Assembly (NCBI RefSeq): GCF_000003605.2
Contig: NW_003119799.1
Coordinates: 1 to 11,354 of the forward strand
Source: Saccoglossus kowalevskii
Taxonomy: Eukaryota; Hemichordata; Enteropneusta; Harrimaniidae
Direction of reading: 5' to 3'
DNA length: 11,354 nt
This document shows, one piece after another, positions 7,535 through 11,354 of the stretch; within the stretch, counting starts at the first letter, position 1; each line of letters starts with the position of its first letter. Under the pieces are notes generated by a model. It was not told the DNA's origin. It did no database searches and was given only the letters and a program-made list of their open reading frames with translations. Made by a program: the position numbers and the translations under genes.

Positions 7535-8087
7535 GCAGATTTGTTCATTTCAATACAATGTTTTTAAATCTATTAACTTAAATCTAAATATATCAACTTC
7601 TTCTCAGAAGTGCTTATTCATTTTGTATGTACACAATTTCATCTAATTTCGAATTCTTGTTTAAAACGGCTGCTCTGATTGCCTTGTATATTTTATATGC
7701 AGGTACTCCAGGCAGTAATCTATCAGATTTACCTTTTTTGTGACATTATACATGTACCTTCAATTCTCTAAATGTTAATTTTGACTTGTTCTTGAAAACT
7801 CCTTCACAGTTGCTTCAATATTTTATAAGTACCGGTAGACATCTTCTAGATTTGATAATTTCATGATGATAAATCTTACATCATTTTCGGTAAAAAAATA
7901 ACTTAAACTATTTTTGACATCTTTTTGAAAACCATTAGCCTGGTTGTTTTGCTATTTCATATATAGGTACAAATATACCTTGGGTGGTAAGAGTGTTTTG
8001 TTTCTTTCCTCTATCAGATTAATTCATTTAGTGTTGGTAACTTTAATTTCTTAATTTCAGTGATATTCATGTTATTCATGTTATTTT
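7535..8087. other. Intronic AT-rich sequence
   Basis: No exon or array is recognised. A short duplicated ATTCATGTT occurs at 8066-8083, just before the hairpin. Presumed intron. Confidence 0.45.
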
Positions 8088-8120
8088 GAAATATCAAATC
8101 ATAGACTGATTTGATATTTC
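8088..8120. repeat. Perfect 14-bp-arm hairpin
   Basis: GAAATATCAAATCA (8088-8101) and TGATTTGATATTTC (8107-8120) are exact reverse complements around a 5-base loop TAGAC. After a 3x3 mismatch the flanks can pair for about five more positions (8080-8084 with 8124-8128). It could be a short foldback element remnant or a chance or repair-derived palindrome. No direct repeats of transposon type are seen beside it. Confidence 0.8.
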
Positions 8121-8277
8121 TTTATAATTATACATCTAAAACAGTAGTCACAGCTATCTACCTGACACGCTCTTGTGACAATTTTTTAAACTGCTGTTCA
8201 AATTTCTTTTATATTGCATTATGTTAAGTTGTGGCTTAAGTGATTAAAGGCCGAAAACGAGAACTTATAATTCGCTC

Positions 8278-8316
8278 TCCGTCTGTGCGTCCGTGCGTCT
8301 GTGTGTTCGTGCGTTC
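8278..8316. repeat. CCGT/GCGT-rich simple-repeat head
   Basis: A degenerate tetranucleotide stretch of CCGT, CTGT and GCGT words opens the first copy of the repeat block. Its high CpG content stands out against the surroundings. Confidence 0.7.
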
Positions 8317-8682
8317 ATCCAAAGTCATATCTCAGAATCCCTTGGACCGATTCTGTTCATTCTTTGCATGTGCCTAGTACTTTATGTGGGACATATGCAC
8401 ATGCAGTGGTTTGGCGATTCGATTCAAAATTGGCCGACTGGCAGCCATCTTGTTTTTTGAAAATGTGGTATTTTGGACATGCTTTGTCAGTTTTTATTCA
8501 AACTTGGTACATAGATTATACATGTTAGGATACATGTCCATGACAATTTATTTCACAATTGGATCAAAGATGGCCGACTGGCAGCCATCTTGTTTTTTGA
8601 AAATGTTGTATTTTGGACATGCTTTGTCAGTTTTCATTCAAATTTAGTACATAGATCATACATGTTAGGATAATGTTCCCAA

Positions 8683-8744
8683 CCGTCCGTGAGATCCTGA
8701 GGCTGTCCGTCCATCCGTGTGTCCGTCCATGCGTCAGTCTGTCC
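8683..8744. repeat. Second CCGT-rich simple-repeat head
   Basis: A degenerate run of GTCCGTCC and GCGTCAGTCT words, interrupted by GAGATCCTGAGG, sits directly before the second copy of the TGGACC block. It is the counterpart of the stretch at 8278-8316. Confidence 0.7.
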
Positions 8745-9130
8745 AGAGTCATATTTCAGAATCCTGTGGACCGATTCTGTTCATTCTTTGCATGTGCCTA
8801 GTACCTTATGTGGGACATGTGCACATGCAGTGGTTTAGCGATCTTGTTTTTTTTATATGCGGTATCTTGGACGTGCTCTGTCAGTTTTCATTCAAATTTG
8901 GCACATATATGTACTTTATACATGTTAGGATGCATGTCCATGACAATTTGTTTCAAAATCTGGTCAAGGATGGCCGATTGACAGCCATCTGACTTTTTGG
9001 CCTTACTACTATATTTCCACAATTTATGCACCACTATCATTTGTATTTGGCACATACATCATACTTATCAGTGTGTTTCATAACCAGATCAAAGATGGCC
9101 GAATAACGGCTGTTTTTATTTTTGGCCATA

Positions 9131-9830
9131 CTACTACACGGAACACGTGTTTTGATGTAAATAAACAATCTGTTGTATACGTCACTTGGAACTCAAGTTT
9201 CAAGGACATGCTCGCGACAACCCCTCCACTTTAATATGAAGAGCACAAAGAGAACTTTCAAAAATTTAACGGGGACTGTGTCATTTTCAATGACTTTTTT
9301 TAACATGAATTATTTGTTTGATGTAACAAGAAAAAAAGTATAAATTACATTATATCGGCCATATTATATTTTTCATAGTATTCCACACCAAATTGGTGCA
9401 AATTGGGGGAAATTAATCCTGTACAGATTTCCAGTGGTATGTTTATCGTTATGTAAATATGAAACAGTTACATATCTCATTATGAGAATAAATTAATTAC
9501 ACATTGATTTAGTGAAAATACAGGTAAGTAAATAAAGGTTAAATCGATTCGAGATGGATACTTTAAACTTTCTAAGTGCAAAGGCGATACTTTCATTCAT
9601 GTTTAAATCCAATGTATATATTTTTAAGTAGTCTTTCAAAATCACCGAGACCTCTGAAGTGAAAGGTTGCGTACATTAACATAGATACGATATGACGTAT
9701 GCAGCTGCACTCTGATTTGTTGTTAATGCTAGTCAACAACCTTTAATAATCACCATAGTGATTTCGCTCCAGTTTTCACTCCAACACAGGGGGTCGCCTG
9801 CAGATGCGTCCAGTCGGGATTTCAAAATCA
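9131..9830. other. CpG-retaining stretch of unknown nature
   Basis: Outside the repeats most of the window is poor in CpG. Here CpG recurs: around 9137-9280 (ACACGG, CACGTG, TACGTC, CTCGCGAC, AACGGG) and at 9543-9820 (ATCGATTCGAG, GGCGATA, ACCGAG, TTGCGTAC, GATACGAT, GACGTATG, TTCGCTCC, GGTCGCC, ATGCGTCC, AGTCGGG). There are also a palindromic GCAGCTGC, a CRE-like GACGTATG and AATCACCATAGTGATT. It might be a regulatory region, an unrecognised exon or promoter on either strand, or a younger interspersed repeat. A 25-codon frame starting at 9554 (MDTLNFLSAK...) is too short to call. Confidence 0.3.
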
Positions 9831-11354
9831 TTTTAAAAGGGCTAAATTGACAATTAATTATATTTCTTTTTGTAAAACTTTGCCAATCTACATTTGTATC
9901 TTTAGGTGTGTAGATGGGAATTTGTTCATGAGAAGTTGATTTGCCCTTACTGTATATTATTCAAATGAATTTGAATGAATGTTCATTTATATATTCAGTC
10001 CAACTTCTTTTATTTTGTGACACACATTTATGTAGTTTATAGCTACATGTTCATCAGCCAGCACACCATGATGTGATAATATTTTTGATAAAACATTCTT
10101 TGTTAAAACCTATTGAGCGACATACCATTGGTCTAATTTTAATTAGTTGCAGTGATTCATCTAAGTTCGTTGAAACATTTTTAATTTTTCTACTTTTCAC
10201 TACCTTAATGTACAACTAAATCTATACAGAGAAAACATGAATTCAAGGAGAGGACAGTCTCTGACTCGTTTACATCATTGATGGTTGTATTTGTCAGCTG
10301 TTTTGAACTGACGTATATTCATGGATTGTTAAGATCAAAGAATTGATTGGCTTAGAGTCAAATAGCACGTAGATGGGAATAATCCATCAATGCTTATAAT
10401 GCCAAGTGAAATGATTACCTCCCTTGTGTCATTATACTCAGCATGTTAAAAGGTATTAAAATGAAGCCATACCTAAGTATGCTAGACTTGATGGCCCCAA
10501 ATCATTCTATTCTAGTTGGAATTCAAACACAGTGTGTATTGAGACTTTTTGATTTCACAGGGCAGCATTTATGTGAGATACAGCAAATCACTTGGTCTAA
10601 TCAATTGATACAAAGAATGCATATTGATGCTGAGAGCAAACAAAATCCTTGAGGGTAAAAGTGACCTCAAGTTATGTGACAAGGCATGTCATCACTTTGC
10701 AACAACTATGTGTAGTAAAATAAGCACTACAAATCTTTTTTGAGTGAACAACCGATAATATTTAAATTTGATGTCATGGATACAGTGATTTAGATTCTCA
10801 CTGGACATCACCAATTTACTTGGTACCAATTAGAAATGTCCCATGACACTAGTTACCATTTTGTACAAGCTGTCCTAAGCTAACTGAATTCCTGTTGGAA
10901 ATAATGACTTTTCAATTTCTTTATGGAACCCTACCCTTGCACCATTTGGGATTGTAATTAGAATAGATGGAGGGTCATAATTCAAATTGTTCATTGTATA
11001 TCTAGTTTTGGTAGTTTAAAATTTAGGACAGCCAGTCATAAATTTAATTTAATTTAGTTAATTATGTTTCAAGAAATTTCTCTTCAAAAAGTGTTAGCCA
11101 AGACCATCTTCAATAAGTTGTTATTAGAATTAGAATGGAATGTTTGTAATATTGGTCATACTATGCTGAGAATGTTAAAGTGAATTCATCAACTTGAAAC
11201 AAATAATTGTTATGTCAAGCACTTTGTAACCAGAGGGTTATTGAAGCTATCCACATTACTAGTTTGTCACCTGAGAATACACCTGTTCATTGATAATCAT
11301 GGGTAGGTCCAGTGAAATCTCAGTGGAGGTGAAGCACTCATAGAGATTATAATA
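9831..11354. other. Long AT-rich stretch with no recognised gene
   Basis: About 1.5 kb without a supportable exon. Small inverted repeats occur at 9959-9976 (ATTCAAA, 4-base loop, TTTGAAT) and 10030-10048 (ATGTAG/CTACAT). The open frame 10443-10652 has no recognisable family features and lacks a convincing splice pair. Presumed to continue the intron of the DPP-like gene. Confidence 0.45.

Larger units (their letters stand above)
8250..9130 (+). repeat. Second cluster of the palindrome-cored ~140-bp repeat, with a 424-bp duplication
   Basis: Cores of the form GATGGCCGACTGGCAGCCAT occur with GGCC at 8432, 8572, 8972 and 9097; a further one near 8845 is deleted, leaving only its TCTTGTTTTTT side. 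Linkers share TTTTGGACATGCTTTGTCAG, ATTCAAAyTTGGTACATAGA and TACATGTTAGGAT. A head with GTCATATCTCAGAATCC and TGGACCGATTCTGTTCATTC occurs at 8324 and again at 8748, so a block of about 424 bp is duplicated in tandem, the second copy carrying the core deletion. Order of parts (CCGT-rich head, TGGACC, ATATGCACATG, GCGAT, core) matches the cluster at 3480-4890, so both belong to one broad repeat family. Open frames at 8301-8528, 8384-8647 and 8717-8992 are translations of it. Confidence 0.82.

Noticed and set aside
6793-7646. Three + strand frames of 221-263 codons as a cysteine-rich repeat protein
   Set aside because: All three frames are open over the same minisatellite and give the same periodic peptide; there is no start context, domain or splice structure.
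8088-8120. microRNA precursor
   Set aside because: The perfect stem is only 14 bp and the extension is broken by a 3x3 loop with wobble pairs; too short for a standard animal pre-miRNA without expression data.
8301-8992. Frames with KMADWQPSC-type words as genes
   Set aside because: Same reason: translation of the repeat core ATGGCCGACTGGCAGCCATC, present at several spacings and frames.
2589-9280. GGGACTGTG word at about 2590, 4954 and 9273 as a dispersed element
   Set aside because: Only about nine bases are shared and the flanks do not align; chance is enough.
10443-10652. 69-codon + frame as an exon or small gene
   Set aside because: No recognisable domain, no good splice pair, and length within chance for this composition.

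Overview
This window reads as nuclear DNA of an invertebrate animal, most likely a mollusc or another lophotrochozoan (inference, not proven). It is AT-rich, has almost no long open frames, contains one clean spliced exon of an animal gene family, and carries decayed LINE fragments, tandem repeats and interspersed repeats. Nothing resembles a bacterial, phage or organellar layout. I see no operon, CRISPR array, tRNA or rRNA.

The only convincing protein-coding sequence is one 121-bp exon at 5829-5949 on the + strand. It encodes a strip of the beta-propeller domain of a dipeptidyl-peptidase-4-type protein (DPP4/FAP/DPP6/DPP10 group, peptidase family S9B). It has a good acceptor and a perfect GTAAGT donor. 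I found no neighbouring exon on either side, so most of the window is probably long intron of this gene: about 5.8 kb upstream and 5.4 kb downstream, unless other genes lie within.

Layout. 1-650: AT-rich, with a possible decayed LINE C-terminus at about 302-475. 657-959: 11-unit array of a 27/28-bp A-rich repeat. 960-3480: unassigned AT-rich DNA with a second LINE C-terminal remnant (1260-1466). 3480-4890: tandem array of a roughly 150-bp monomer arranged as 300-bp dimers, each with a small palindrome. 5025-5050: perfect 12-bp-arm palindrome flanked by 8-bp direct repeats. 5153-5610: LINE 3' end on the minus strand. 5661-5685: a stray copy of the 27-bp unit. 5829-5949: the exon. 6871-7534: a striking 664-bp minisatellite of exactly 60 units built from two 11-bp words. 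8088-8120: perfect 14-bp-arm hairpin. 8250-9130: a second repeat cluster related to the one at 3480-4890. 9140-9820: CpG-retaining stretch of unknown nature. 9820-11354: unassigned AT-rich DNA.

The genes do not form a system here. The window is one exon in a repeat-laden intron. The long open frames over the minisatellite and the 150-bp monomers are products of repeat periodicity, not genes. The most interesting material is repeat architecture: the two-word minisatellite with an internal segmental duplication, the palindrome-cored monomer shared by two clusters, and the palindrome bounded by 8-bp direct repeats. I do not see evidence for a new biological system.
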